NCBI GenBank assembly: GCA_040766655.1 | Contig: JAXGQB010000006.1 | Location: forward strand, 496,001-560,000 | From: JALOOB01 sp040766655 | Lineage (GTDB): Bacteria; Chloroflexota; Anaerolineae; CG2-30-64-16 | Length of the DNA stretch: 64,000 nucleotides | Reading direction: 5' to 3' | In this document: piece by piece, positions 34,393 through 41,970 of the stretch | How the letters are laid out: every line of letters starts with the position of its first letter | How positions within the stretch are numbered: the stretch's first letter is position 1 | Notes under the pieces: generated by a model | Seen by the model: only the letters and a program-made list of their open reading frames with translations | Told to the model about the DNA's origin: nothing | Database searches by the model: none | Program-made: the position numbers and the translations under genes

Positions 34393-34469
34393 GGGCCGGA
34401 ATACCTCATGACAGTGAACTCATCTGGCCGCGTCCGTTGGTGCTCAGACTGCCAGATTTACAATCTAAC

Positions 34470-34498
34470 AGTGTATCACAGATGAGCCAGACGACCAA
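34470..34498 (-). promoter_or_regulatory. Promoter of the Ig-like surface protein gene
   Basis: On the minus strand, TTGGTC (34498-34493), 17 bp, TACACT (34475-34470), with TGA before the -10. The 5' UTR would be about 70 bases. This and the next promoter make up most of the 251 bp gap at 34393-34643; the rest shows nothing I recognise. Confidence 0.7.
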
Positions 34499-34577
34499 AC
34501 CAATTCCTTTGTTGGTTTTGTCACAAACGTTCCGGGGAAACCGACTCATGCCCCGTTGGGTCAGGTAGCGGACTTCA

Positions 34578-34606
34578 TTGACAAAGGCGGCGTAAGCCCA
34601 TACACT
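34578..34606 (+). promoter_or_regulatory. Promoter of the DegV gene
   Basis: Perfect TTGACA (34578-34583), 17 bp, TACACT (34601-34606). Start expected near 34613. Confidence 0.8.
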
Positions 34607-34643
34607 GTGTCCACTCGTACAACAAAAGGAGTTATCCCCCCCC

Positions 34644-35489
34644 ATGATTCGCATTATCACTGACTCAACCTGTGAGGCCTCGCCGGAGGTCCTGCGTCAC
34701 CCTGCAGTCACGGTCATCCCATTAACCGTTGTGTTCGGCCATGAGGCGCTGCGCGATGGGGTCGACATCACGCGCGAACAGTTCTGGGCGCGCCTGCCGT
34801 CCAGCTCGCCGCTTCCATCGACTTCCCAGGCGGTTCCCTCCGACTTCGACGGCCTGTTCGAGCAATTCACGGCAGCGGGCGATGAGGTCATCGCAGTACT
34901 GCTTTCCGGCAAGCTGAGCGGCACGGTGAGCTCGGCGCTCATCGCTTACGAGAGCAAGCCCGGGTGGCCCGTCGAGATCGTCGACTCAAAGTCCACCTCG
35001 GTGGGGTTGGGGCTGATGGTCCAGGAAGCAGTCGCGATGGTCGACCGCGGGGCGACGCGCGAGGAGATCGTGCGGCGCCTGGAGGAGATGCGGGAACATG
35101 TCCACATCGTCTTCGTTCTCGAAACCCTGGAGTATTTGCAGCGCGGCGGCCGCATCGGCAAGGCGCAGGCCTTCGTCGGCACGCTGCTGCAGTTCAAGCC
35201 TCTGTTGGGAATCGTCGATGGGGAGGTGGTGCCTCTGACTCGTGTCCGGAGCAGGGCCAAGGCGCTGGAGGCGGCCCAGGATGCGCTGTTGCACCGCGTT
35301 GCGGCGCGCGGCAACGCGGTGGCCGTGGCGGTGACCCATGCCCTGGCAGGCGATGAGGCCGACGAGTTTGCCCGGCGGCTGACCGCGTCGTTCGGAACGC
35401 AGAGCTGCTTCACCGCGGACCTGGGGCCGGTGCTGGGCGTCCACGTCGGTCCGGGGACCATCGGCGCAGCGGTCGTCGATCGCCGCTGA
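34644..35489 (+). CDS. DegV family fatty-acid-binding protein
   Basis: A 281-residue DegV (FakB-like) protein, which binds a fatty acid for phosphorylation by a FakA-type kinase. It shows the start IRIITDSTCEASPEVL, the lid/ligand segment RLPSSSPLPSTSQAVPSDF, GKLSGTVSSALIA, ETLEYLQRGGRIGKAQAF and a terminal HVGPGTIGAAVV. AAGGAG lies upstream, separated from the ATG by TTAT and eight C residues, an unusually long spacing of about 12 bases. It precedes the sigma factor gene by 31 bp. Family call firm; whether FakA exists elsewhere is not visible. Confidence 0.95.
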   Translation: MIRIITDSTCEASPEVLRHPAVTVIPLTVVFGHEALRDGVDITREQFWARLPSSSPLPSTSQAVPSDFDGLFEQFTAAGDEVIAVLLSGKLSGTVSSALIAYESKPGWPVEIVDSKSTSVGLGLMVQEAVAMVDRGATREEIVRRLEEMREHVHIVFVLETLEYLQRGGRIGKAQAFVGTLLQFKPLLGIVDGEVVPLTRVRSRAKALEAAQDALLHRVAARGNAVAVAVTHALAGDEADEFARRLTASFGTQSCFTADLGPVLGVHVGPGTIGAAVVDRR

Positions 35490-35520
35490 GGCGACGCGCC
35501 GCGTCTTCGTTGAAGTTCGG

Positions 35521-36132
35521 GTGTTGGAGTTCATGACACGGAATGATGGCCGGGCCGCAATCGGAACGCTTGCTGACGTTGAGTTGACCGACCTGCCGGA
35601 GCCTGCCCTGATCGAACTGGCAAAGCAGGATGCCGATGCGTTCGGCGAGTTGTATCGTCGTCACGTCGATCGCATCTATAGCTACATCTACTATCGCACC
35701 GGCAATGTCGCCGATGCTGAGGATCTCACGGCCCGCACGTTCTACCAGGCGTTGAAGGGCCTTCCGAAGTATGCGCAGCGCGGCGCGCCCTTCGTCGCGT
35801 GGCTCTATCGCATCGCTCACAACCTGGTGGCGAATCATCATCGCTCGCGGAGCCGGTGGAAACTTACCTCGCTCGACGACCTTGAATTGACCGGGAAGCC
35901 GGCTGACGATCCCGATCGGGCGGCGGAAGCCAATGAGCGCCAGCATGCGTTGTGGTCCGCGATCCGCCGCCAGCCGGAGGAGCGGCAGCGGCTGCTCATT
36001 CTCAAGTTCGCGGAGCGGCTGTCGAACGAGGAGATTGGGTCTGCCATGGGACGGACCGAGAGCGCGATCAAGTCGCTTTATTTTCGAACCCTCAAGGCGC
36101 TGAAGGCTGACCTTGAGGCGCGTGGTTGGTGA
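35521..36132 (+). CDS. ECF-type RNA polymerase sigma factor
   Basis: A 203-residue sigma-70-like factor with only regions 2 and 4. Region 2 is DADAFGELYRRHVDRIYSYI through DAEDLTARTFYQALKGL and AWLYRIAHNLVANHHRSR. A short acidic linker follows, then region 4 (PEERQRLLILKFAERLSNEE, IGSAMGRTESAIKSLYFRTL). The start is uncertain: GTG at 35521, or ATG at 35533 where GGAG sits very close. The small membrane protein gene that follows may be its anti-sigma factor. Regulon unknown. Confidence 0.92.
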   Translation: MLEFMTRNDGRAAIGTLADVELTDLPEPALIELAKQDADAFGELYRRHVDRIYSYIYYRTGNVADAEDLTARTFYQALKGLPKYAQRGAPFVAWLYRIAHNLVANHHRSRSRWKLTSLDDLELTGKPADDPDRAAEANERQHALWSAIRRQPEERQRLLILKFAERLSNEEIGSAMGRTESAIKSLYFRTLKALKADLEARGW

Positions 36133-36167
36133 TTCTTGTATCTCAGGCGAAAGCAGGGTTTTGACAC

Positions 36168-36545
36168 ATGACCGTAAGCCGCATCCCGCTCAAGATGGCG
36201 TCGGTGGCTGCCGCGCGCTCATCGTTCGGTCGCAGCAAGCCCGGCGATTTACTGCAGTTGAAGCCGTTCCTGAACCTGGCGCGCGAGCTGGCTGTCCTGC
36301 TGGCGCCGGTCAGGCCGCGCGAGGCATTCAGCGCGGAGCTGGAGCTCGGCTTGCTTGCCGCTGCGCGCCAGCAGAACGCGCAGACGTCTTTGCACGCGTT
36401 TGGGCAGATAGACGATGGGCCGATGCGCCGCTATGATGGCGCCGGCAACCGCGTGGTGATCGGCGCTGCTGCGGTCGGATCGGCCGTGTCGATCGTCGGG
36501 CTTGTTGCGTACATGCTTCACCGCCGGGGTGAACGTGCAGCATAG
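36168..36545 (+). CDS. Small single-pass membrane protein, possible atypical anti-sigma factor
   Basis: A 125-residue protein with a helical N-terminal cytosolic part (LNLARELAVLLAPVRPREAF, SAELELGLLAAARQQNA) and one membrane helix near the C-terminus (about 96-117, VVIGAAAVGSAVSIVGLVAY), ending in RRGERAA. No HxxxCxxC zinc motif is seen, so it is not a standard ZAS anti-sigma factor. It follows the ECF sigma gene by 35 bases, which is the only reason to suspect control of that factor. Otherwise unrecognised. Confidence 0.65.
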   Translation: MTVSRIPLKMASVAAARSSFGRSKPGDLLQLKPFLNLARELAVLLAPVRPREAFSAELELGLLAAARQQNAQTSLHAFGQIDDGPMRRYDGAGNRVVIGAAAVGSAVSIVGLVAYMLHRRGERAA

Positions 36546-36578
36546 GCTCGCGCGGGCGAGCCATATCATGGAGGATGA

Positions 36579-37010
36579 ATGGGTAAGATCGATGTGAAGT
36601 GGCTTGGGGAAGAAAGCCGGATGTTTGTCGGCAGGGATACGATGGGCCGCACCGTCGTGGCAGGCTATTGGCAGAAGCCCGATGATCCGACCTGGACGGA
36701 GGCGCGCGGGGCCAAGGCGTCCGATTTGCTGGTGATAGCCCTCGCGACGTGCTCTGCGTACGATGTGGTCGACATTCTGCAGAAGCAGCGCCAGCCTTTG
36801 GCCTCGTTGGCAGTCAGCGCGGATGCCGAGCAGGCATCCGAAGCGCCCTGGCAATTCGTCCGGATCCACCTGCACTATCAAGCATCGGGCGAGGGGTTGG
36901 ATCCGAAGAAGGTGGAGCGCGCGATTCAGCTTTCGGAGGAGAAATACTGCTCGGTGGCTGCCACGATCCGCGGCACGACCGAGATCACCCACAGCTTCGA
37001 GATCGTATAG
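36579..37010 (+). CDS. OsmC/Ohr family protein
   Basis: A 143-residue OsmC-like protein. Members reduce organic hydroperoxides using two cysteines. Both are present: ALATCSAYDVVDIL and SEEKYCSVAATI. The N-terminal strand region VKWLGEESRMFVGRD is typical of the YhfA/OsmC group. GGAGG lies about 5 bases before the ATG. A GGCTCGC/GCGAGCC hairpin without a T run (36545-36562) stands before it, so it may be separate from the sigma operon. A strong terminator follows. Confidence 0.93.
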   Translation: MGKIDVKWLGEESRMFVGRDTMGRTVVAGYWQKPDDPTWTEARGAKASDLLVIALATCSAYDVVDILQKQRQPLASLAVSADAEQASEAPWQFVRIHLHYQASGEGLDPKKVERAIQLSEEKYCSVAATIRGTTEITHSFEIV

Positions 37011-37017
37011 GGGCGTG

Positions 37018-37039
37018 CGCCCAGGCGCACGCCTGGGCG
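37018..37039. terminator. Perfect 10 bp hairpin after osmC
   Basis: CGCCCAGGCG, loop CA, CGCCTGGGCG. No T run follows; it precedes the true terminator and may stop 3' exonucleases or act as a pause hairpin. Confidence 0.5.
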
Positions 37040-37063
37040 ACGAAAGACCCTGCTGTCATAACG

Positions 37064-37101
37064 GCCTGAGCGTGCCAGACCCTGCACGCTCAGGCTTTTT
37101 T
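37064..37101 (+). terminator. Strong intrinsic terminator
   Basis: A perfect 12 bp stem (37064-37075 with 37084-37095), an 8-base loop and six T residues, between osmC and the convergent pepA. Confidence 0.93.
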
Positions 37102-37114
37102 GTCGCCTGCGACT

Positions 37115-38617
37115 TTACTTCCAGGCTTCCAGCAGCGCGGTGAAGAGCCGGACGCCATAGCCGGTCGCGCCCTTCGGCTTGATGGGCTTGTCATCATCGC
37201 TCAGGGCCATGGAAGCCATGTCCACGTGTGCCCAGCGATAGCCCTCGGTGAAGTGCTCGAGGAACTTAGCGCTCGTGCCCAGGCCGCCGTAGCGGCCGCC
37301 GGTATTCTTGACATCCGCGACCTGGCTCCTGATCGGCTCCAGATACTCGTCATAGAGCGGGAAGCGCCAGAGGCGCTCGCCCGACGCATCTGCCGCAGCC
37401 TGCAGCCGTCCCGCCAACGCTTCATCGTTGGCGAAGTAGCCGGCGGCAAGCGGGCCGAGCGCCAGGCTTTGCACGCCGGTGAGCGTGGCGATGTCGATCA
37501 CCGCGGCCGGATCGAAGCGCGCGGCGTAGGCCAGCGCATCCGCCAGCAGCATGCGGCCCTCAGCATCCGTGCTGATGACCTCCATCGTCTTGCCGGTCAT
37601 CCCGGTGAAGACATCGCCTGGCTTCTGTGCGCGACCGCCCGGCAGGTTCTCCGCGCAGGGCGCCAGCCCCACTACGTGGAGGGGGATGTCGAGCCTGGCG
37701 GCCACCCCCACTGCAGCGATGACGGCCGCGGCGCCGGCCATGTCGTCCTTCATCTTCCACATGTCCTCGCCGGGCTTCAGCGAGATGCCGCCGGAGTCAA
37801 ACGTCACGCCCTTGCCAACCAGCACCACAGTGGGCAGGTCCTGTCGTCCGGTGTTGTGTTCCAGGATGATGAACTTCGGATCCTGCTCAGATTCCTCCGC
37901 CACGGCCATGAAGATGCCCATCCCCAGGGCCTTGCACTCGGCCCGGCCGAGCACCTGATAGCGCAGGCCCGTCTCGCGGGCGAGCGTCTCGGCTGCCTGG
38001 GCCATGGCGGTAGGCGTCATGTAATTGGCCGGCGTGTTGACCATATCCCGGGCCAGGGCCACGCCGCCGGCAATGGCCTTGCCGCGCGCGATGCCGGCAG
38101 TGAAGGCCGGCAGATGGGCGCTGCTGAACTCGACGAGAGTCATGGTTTCCGGATTTGGCTTCCAGTCCTTCGGTGCAGCCGATCGCAAGCCATCATATCG
38201 ATAAAGGCCGAGCAGCGCGCCTTCGGTGACCGCTGCCGCGGCGGCCTTTGCATCCAGGCCGCCGATGCCCGCACCGTGGACGATTGTCGCGAAGGTGCGG
38301 GCGCCCAGCTCGCGCGCCTTCCGTGCCGCGGTGGCGGATGCGGTGCGCACACCCTGCAGGTCGAACTTGCCGGCCTCTCCGAGCCCAACGACGAGCACGC
38401 GCGGCGCGGACATCGCGCCCCGCGTGTAGAGCACGAGTGTCTCACCTGGCTTGCCCTGGAAGTCTCCGGTCGCGATCACATCGCTGATCGCGCCGGACAG
38501 GGCCCGGTCCACCGCGCCCGTCGCGCCGCCTGGCGCGGTGACGCCCTGGAACAGGTTCACGACCACCAGGTCGGCGGCAAAATCGGTGATGTTGGCTTGC
38601 TTCAGTTGTATATCCAT
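37115..38617 (-). CDS. pepA: Leucyl aminopeptidase, M17 family
   Basis: A 500-residue cytosolic di-metal aminopeptidase of usual family length. The N-terminal macro-like domain is followed by the catalytic domain from about 180, with VGKGVTFDSGGISLKP (metal-binding Lys and Asp), KDDMAGAAAV, and the signature STDAEGRMLLADAL, where the usual Asn is Ser. AGGAG lies 6 bases before the ATG. A second peptidase in the window (M32) is unrelated. It is the last gene of a minus-strand run and may be cotranscribed with the secreted protein genes upstream, 62 bp away. Confidence 0.96.
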   Translation of the reverse strand: MDIQLKQANITDFAADLVVVNLFQGVTAPGGATGAVDRALSGAISDVIATGDFQGKPGETLVLYTRGAMSAPRVLVVGLGEAGKFDLQGVRTASATAARKARELGARTFATIVHGAGIGGLDAKAAAAAVTEGALLGLYRYDGLRSAAPKDWKPNPETMTLVEFSSAHLPAFTAGIARGKAIAGGVALARDMVNTPANYMTPTAMAQAAETLARETGLRYQVLGRAECKALGMGIFMAVAEESEQDPKFIILEHNTGRQDLPTVVLVGKGVTFDSGGISLKPGEDMWKMKDDMAGAAAVIAAVGVAARLDIPLHVVGLAPCAENLPGGRAQKPGDVFTGMTGKTMEVISTDAEGRMLLADALAYAARFDPAAVIDIATLTGVQSLALGPLAAGYFANDEALAGRLQAAADASGERLWRFPLYDEYLEPIRSQVADVKNTGGRYGGLGTSAKFLEHFTEGYRWAHVDMASMALSDDDKPIKPKGATGYGVRLFTALLEAWK

Positions 38618-38679
38618 GATTTGCTCCTAAATGAGATTTCGCGTGATGTATCCCGACACCATCGTTGTCGGGCAGTGAT

Positions 38680-38952
38680 TTATTGCCGGAGCACGAGCGG
38701 CAGATACAGGCTCGTACCGGATGCTCCCCTGCACCAGAAACCTGCGCATAACGTTGCCCCGCCGAAGCCGGACAGGCCGGCGCTGCTCTGGCCGATCGTG
38801 ACGCGCAAGACCTGGCTGCCGCTGTTGGTCTCCCCGCCGCCGGCAGCAACAACCCATCGTTGCATCACCGGTCGCGCACCGGCTGCGCCGGTCAGCAGGA
38901 CGATGGCCGCAAGGAGCACCGCGGTTGCGGCGATTTTCCTGATCGATCGCAT
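38680..38952 (-). CDS. Small secreted protein with YLPLVLR tail
   Basis: A 90-residue exported protein: signal peptide (about 1-26, IAATAVLLAAIVLLTGAAGA), then a short glycine-rich domain with IGQSSAGLSGFGGATLCAGF, and a C-terminal SLYLPLVLRQ. The GQ...GF pattern and the YLPLV-type tail recur, from memory, in Chloroflexota exoproteins, where the tail may help sorting. The ATG at 38952 has GGAGG 6 bases upstream; a longer open frame upstream is the shadow of the neighbouring gene. It starts 14 bases after the gene at 38967, so the two are one unit. Function unknown. Confidence 0.7.
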   Translation of the reverse strand: MRSIRKIAATAVLLAAIVLLTGAAGARPVMQRWVVAAGGGETNSGSQVLRVTIGQSSAGLSGFGGATLCAGFWCRGASGTSLYLPLVLRQ

Positions 38953-38966
38953 CGCAGACCTCCTGC

Positions 38967-40157
38967 TCAGTAAATGGTGACCATGATCTGGCCGCTGATG
39001 CCGCTGCCTGCATCGCTCCAGCGGAAGCAGTCCAGCTTGGTCTCGGTGGCGCCCCAGTAGCAGGACGCCCCACGCGCGTCGGTGCCCACGCCGGTGGCGG
39101 TGAAGAAACGGTCGTTGATCTTGAACCCGAAATCGATCGTGCACCGGCCCGCGCTTGCGCCATTTGCGATGGTGATGGCGCCGCTCACGTTGTTGAAGGA
39201 GCGCAGGATGCTGGCCGACGTCCCACAACTGGCATACACCGCCGCTTTCACCAGCCCATCGGAGGCGCGGGTCTGCTTCACGTCACCGTCGAAGTTGGCG
39301 GCGCCCATGGGGCCCTTGGCATAGACCCCATATCCCACGTCCGCAGTGAAATGACCGCCGTAGCTGGCGCCCGAGCCGAGCACGCCTGCGTAACTGATGC
39401 CACCCCCGCGGCCCTCGACGCCGATGCCGCCTTCGCTGAAGCCTTTCACGCCGGAACCGCCGTTGCTGTCGTTTGACCCAAGCACGCCCACTGCTGCCGG
39501 ACGAGACACGTAGCCGGCCACTGCGCTACCATCGCCGCCGTGCATCCCTTCGACGGCCGGGTAGGCGCCAGCGGTATAGCCGTAGATGCCCGGCCCGTCC
39601 CCGTTGTGGTACCCGGCGACCGTCGGCGCAGTCGGTGCAGCGCTGGTTGCATGGAGCGCGGAGCCCGTCGTGCTCGCGTTGTACGTGTTAGTCAGACGCA
39701 GGATGCTGTCAGTTGTGGACGCGCTCATCCGTGCGCCGGGCCGGAGGCTGAGGGCGTAAGGTGAGGGCAGCAGTTCCTGGCAGCCCAGCCCGGCGCCGCC
39801 GATGATCACCCTGAGCCACAGCGCTTGCCCGTTGAAGAGCGCCTGGTTGACATCAAGCTCGACGCTGAAGAAGCCGTCGGACAGTCTCACGCCCGGCTTG
39901 TTGATGTCGCTGCCGACCTGCGCCGTGCAGGAGTTGTTGGTGTACAGCCTGAAGAGCATGTCGCGCGTGCCGGACACCGGTGCGCCCCCTTCATTGTAGA
40001 CCCCCTGGTACGATATCCGGCTGTTAAGGATCGCTGTGACAGAAGCCTCACCGGCTGCTTCTTCCGGCGTCGGGGCCTGCGCCCCGCTCATCCCGCCTGA
40101 AAACACCAGGATCAGCGTCAGGCTGATGACAAGGGACAAAGTGCATCGCTTGATCAT
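38967..40157 (-). CDS. Secreted glycine-rich surface protein, tail-fibre-like N-terminal domain
   Basis: A 396-residue exported protein with a signal peptide (about 1-27). Residues about 45-145 form a domain (RISYQGVYNEGGAPVSGTRD, then GFFSVELDVNQALFNGQALW and ELLPSPYALSL) that is common in Chloroflexota surface proteins and resembles phage tail-fibre modules. A glycine/serine-rich repetitive middle (YHNGDGPGIYGYTAGAYPAV and similar) follows, then a C-terminal domain with four cysteines. GGGAGG lies 6 bases before the ATG. Probably an adhesin or matrix protein; function unproven. Confidence 0.75.
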   Translation of the reverse strand: MIKRCTLSLVISLTLILVFSGGMSGAQAPTPEEAAGEASVTAILNSRISYQGVYNEGGAPVSGTRDMLFRLYTNNSCTAQVGSDINKPGVRLSDGFFSVELDVNQALFNGQALWLRVIIGGAGLGCQELLPSPYALSLRPGARMSASTTDSILRLTNTYNASTTGSALHATSAAPTAPTVAGYHNGDGPGIYGYTAGAYPAVEGMHGGDGSAVAGYVSRPAAVGVLGSNDSNGGSGVKGFSEGGIGVEGRGGGISYAGVLGSGASYGGHFTADVGYGVYAKGPMGAANFDGDVKQTRASDGLVKAAVYASCGTSASILRSFNNVSGAITIANGASAGRCTIDFGFKINDRFFTATGVGTDARGASCYWGATETKLDCFRWSDAGSGISGQIMVTIY

Positions 40158-40208
40158 GGGTTACCTCCCGGCACTGGTTGGCAGGCTGGTACGTTCCAGC
40201 GGATCGTG

Positions 40209-41363
40209 TTACACGACGTTATGTTCTCGCACGAGATCGCCCTCTGCGAAGCGGTTGAAGCGCAATTGGTGCAGATCGAGCGTGTGGGCACGCCCGTCGA
40301 GAATCATTTCAGCCACCAGCAGTCCGGCGATGGGGCCGTGCATGAACCCGTGGCCGCTGAAGCCGGCGACGATGTAGAAGCCGGCCGGATCGCTCAGCCC
40401 ATCGATGACGGGGTGAGCGTCGGGCGTGACCTCGTACAGCCCGGCCCATTCGCGCAGCAGCCCGGCACGCTCCAGCAACGGGAAGCGCCACATGGCCTGC
40501 TCGAGATGGTGCTCGGTCCAGGCGTGGTCGATGGACTGATCGAAGCCGATGATCTCATCGGGGTTCGACTGGCCGGTGAGGATGCCCTGGCCCTCGCGGT
40601 GGAAGTAGAGGCTTCGGCTGAAGTCCAGCACGAACGGAAAATCAGCTGGCACGCCCTTCAGTGGGGCCGTGACAACGATCTGGCGCCGCAGGGGCACGAC
40701 GGGCAGGTCGAGATGCGCCAGCGCGGCGACCTGGCCGGCCCAGGGGCCCGCCGCGTTGACCACCACCGGGGTGCTGATGTCGCCCTGGGGCGTGGACACG
40801 CCGGTCACCCGGCCATCTGCGACGTGAATCGCAGTGACCTCCGTCGAGGTGAAGAATTGAGCGCCGAGTCGCCGTGCCGCGGCCACGTATCCCTGAACGA
40901 CGCCGTTCGGATCCGCGAGCCCATCGCCATCGTGCCAGCCGCCCCCAAGCACGCCCTCCAGGTTGAGGAGCGGCACCCTCTCCGCCACCTCGGCCGTCGA
41001 CAGGATCCGAGACGGGATGCCCAGTCGATTCTGCATGGCGACGTTGCCGCGGAAGATTTCCACATCTCTCTCGTTGTCGAGCAGGAACAGGTAGCCCGGC
41101 CAGCGCAGGTCGATGTCCTGCCCGATCTCCTCTTCGAAGCGCTGTAGCATCGGCAGGCTCAGAAGCGAGAGCCGGACGTTGATTTCAGTGCTGAACTGGT
41201 AGCGGATGCCGCCCGCGCACTTGCCGGTGGCCTCCGCGCCGAGGAACTCGTGCTTCTCAAGCAGCACGACGCGTCCGACGCCTCGCTGTGCCAGGTGGTA
41301 GGCCGTGCTGGCGCCCATGACGCCTCCACCAATCACGACTGCATCTGCGGTCTGGGGCAACAT
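40209..41363 (-). CDS. FAD-dependent amino-acid oxidoreductase (DAO/sarcosine oxidase beta-like)
   Basis: A 384-residue flavoprotein of the DAO superfamily, with dinucleotide motif VVIGGGVMGASTAYHL at the N-terminus, EKHEFLGAEATGKCAGGIRY, the substrate/FAD region near VVPLRRQIVV, and a C-terminal FAD motif GFYIVAGFSGHGFMHGP. Relatives oxidize glycine, sarcosine, proline or other amines. The ATG at 41363 has GAAGGAG 5 bases upstream; the open frame starts earlier (41438) without a ribosome site. No oxidase partner subunits are nearby. Substrate undetermined. Confidence 0.92.
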   Translation of the reverse strand: MLPQTADAVVIGGGVMGASTAYHLAQRGVGRVVLLEKHEFLGAEATGKCAGGIRYQFSTEINVRLSLLSLPMLQRFEEEIGQDIDLRWPGYLFLLDNERDVEIFRGNVAMQNRLGIPSRILSTAEVAERVPLLNLEGVLGGGWHDGDGLADPNGVVQGYVAAARRLGAQFFTSTEVTAIHVADGRVTGVSTPQGDISTPVVVNAAGPWAGQVAALAHLDLPVVPLRRQIVVTAPLKGVPADFPFVLDFSRSLYFHREGQGILTGQSNPDEIIGFDQSIDHAWTEHHLEQAMWRFPLLERAGLLREWAGLYEVTPDAHPVIDGLSDPAGFYIVAGFSGHGFMHGPIAGLLVAEMILDGRAHTLDLHQLRFNRFAEGDLVREHNVV

Positions 41364-41489
41364 GCTTTCTCCTTCGTCTGCTATGATGGCGCGATCCATG
41401 TGTCGCGCCCGGTTCGATGAACAAGCCGCACCGGACAAACCGATCCGCTGCGGGATGGGGGCTCCGTCATTGGTCCGGTCGCCCGGCCG

Positions 41490-41948
41490 TCAGGGGTTCT
41501 CGGGCAGTTGCACGCAGACCACCTCTCCCCGCGCACGCACCTCTCCCGCCGCGCTCAGCTCGATCTCCACCATCACTTTGCGGCCCCGGATCTCACGTGC
41601 CCGTCCGCGCAATTCGAGCACCGCGTCCAGCGGCGTGGGGCGCAGGAAGTCCACCTTGAGGGAAGCGGTCAGGAACCGGACGGCGGGCAGGGAGTCGAGC
41701 GGGCGGCCCTGGGCGGCAAGCATGGCCGCGGCCGCGGTGCCCGTGGCGTGGCAGTCGATGAGAGAGGCGATCAACCCGCCGTAGACGTATCCCGGCACGG
41801 CCATGTGATACGGCTGGGGGCGAAAATGGCAGACCGTCTCGTCTCCCTCCACATAGCTCTTGATCTGCAGGCCATGCTCGTTGAGCCTGCCGCATCCATA
41901 GCATTGTGCGAGCGCGTCAGGGTAGGTGTCCTGGATTGCCGTTGCCAT
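41490..41948 (-). CDS. Hotdog-fold thioesterase (PaaI-like)
   Basis: A 152-residue PaaI/4HBT-type acyl-CoA thioesterase. CYGCGRLNEHGLQIKSY occurs at the N-terminus, the hotdog motif GYVYGGLIASLIDCHATGTA contains the catalytic-region Asp, and LKVDFLRPTPLDAVLEL, RKVMVEIEL follow. CxxC cysteines near the start are common in this subgroup. GAGGGAG precedes the ATG. Substrate unknown. It lies 22 bases after the amylase stop codon region on the same strand and may be cotranscribed with it. Confidence 0.9.
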   Translation of the reverse strand: MATAIQDTYPDALAQCYGCGRLNEHGLQIKSYVEGDETVCHFRPQPYHMAVPGYVYGGLIASLIDCHATGTAAAAMLAAQGRPLDSLPAVRFLTASLKVDFLRPTPLDAVLELRGRAREIRGRKVMVEIELSAAGEVRARGEVVCVQLPENP

Positions 41949-41970
41949 CGCCGTGCTCCCTCTGTCTTAT

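Noticed and set aside
34406..34660. Minus-strand frame of 84 codons in the DegV upstream gap
   Set aside because: It covers two promoters on opposite strands and its translation is unlike any family.
38652..38672. Terminator between the small secreted protein gene and pepA
   Set aside because: A 7 bp CCCGACA/TGTCGGG stem exists but no T run follows on the minus strand; not strong enough to call.
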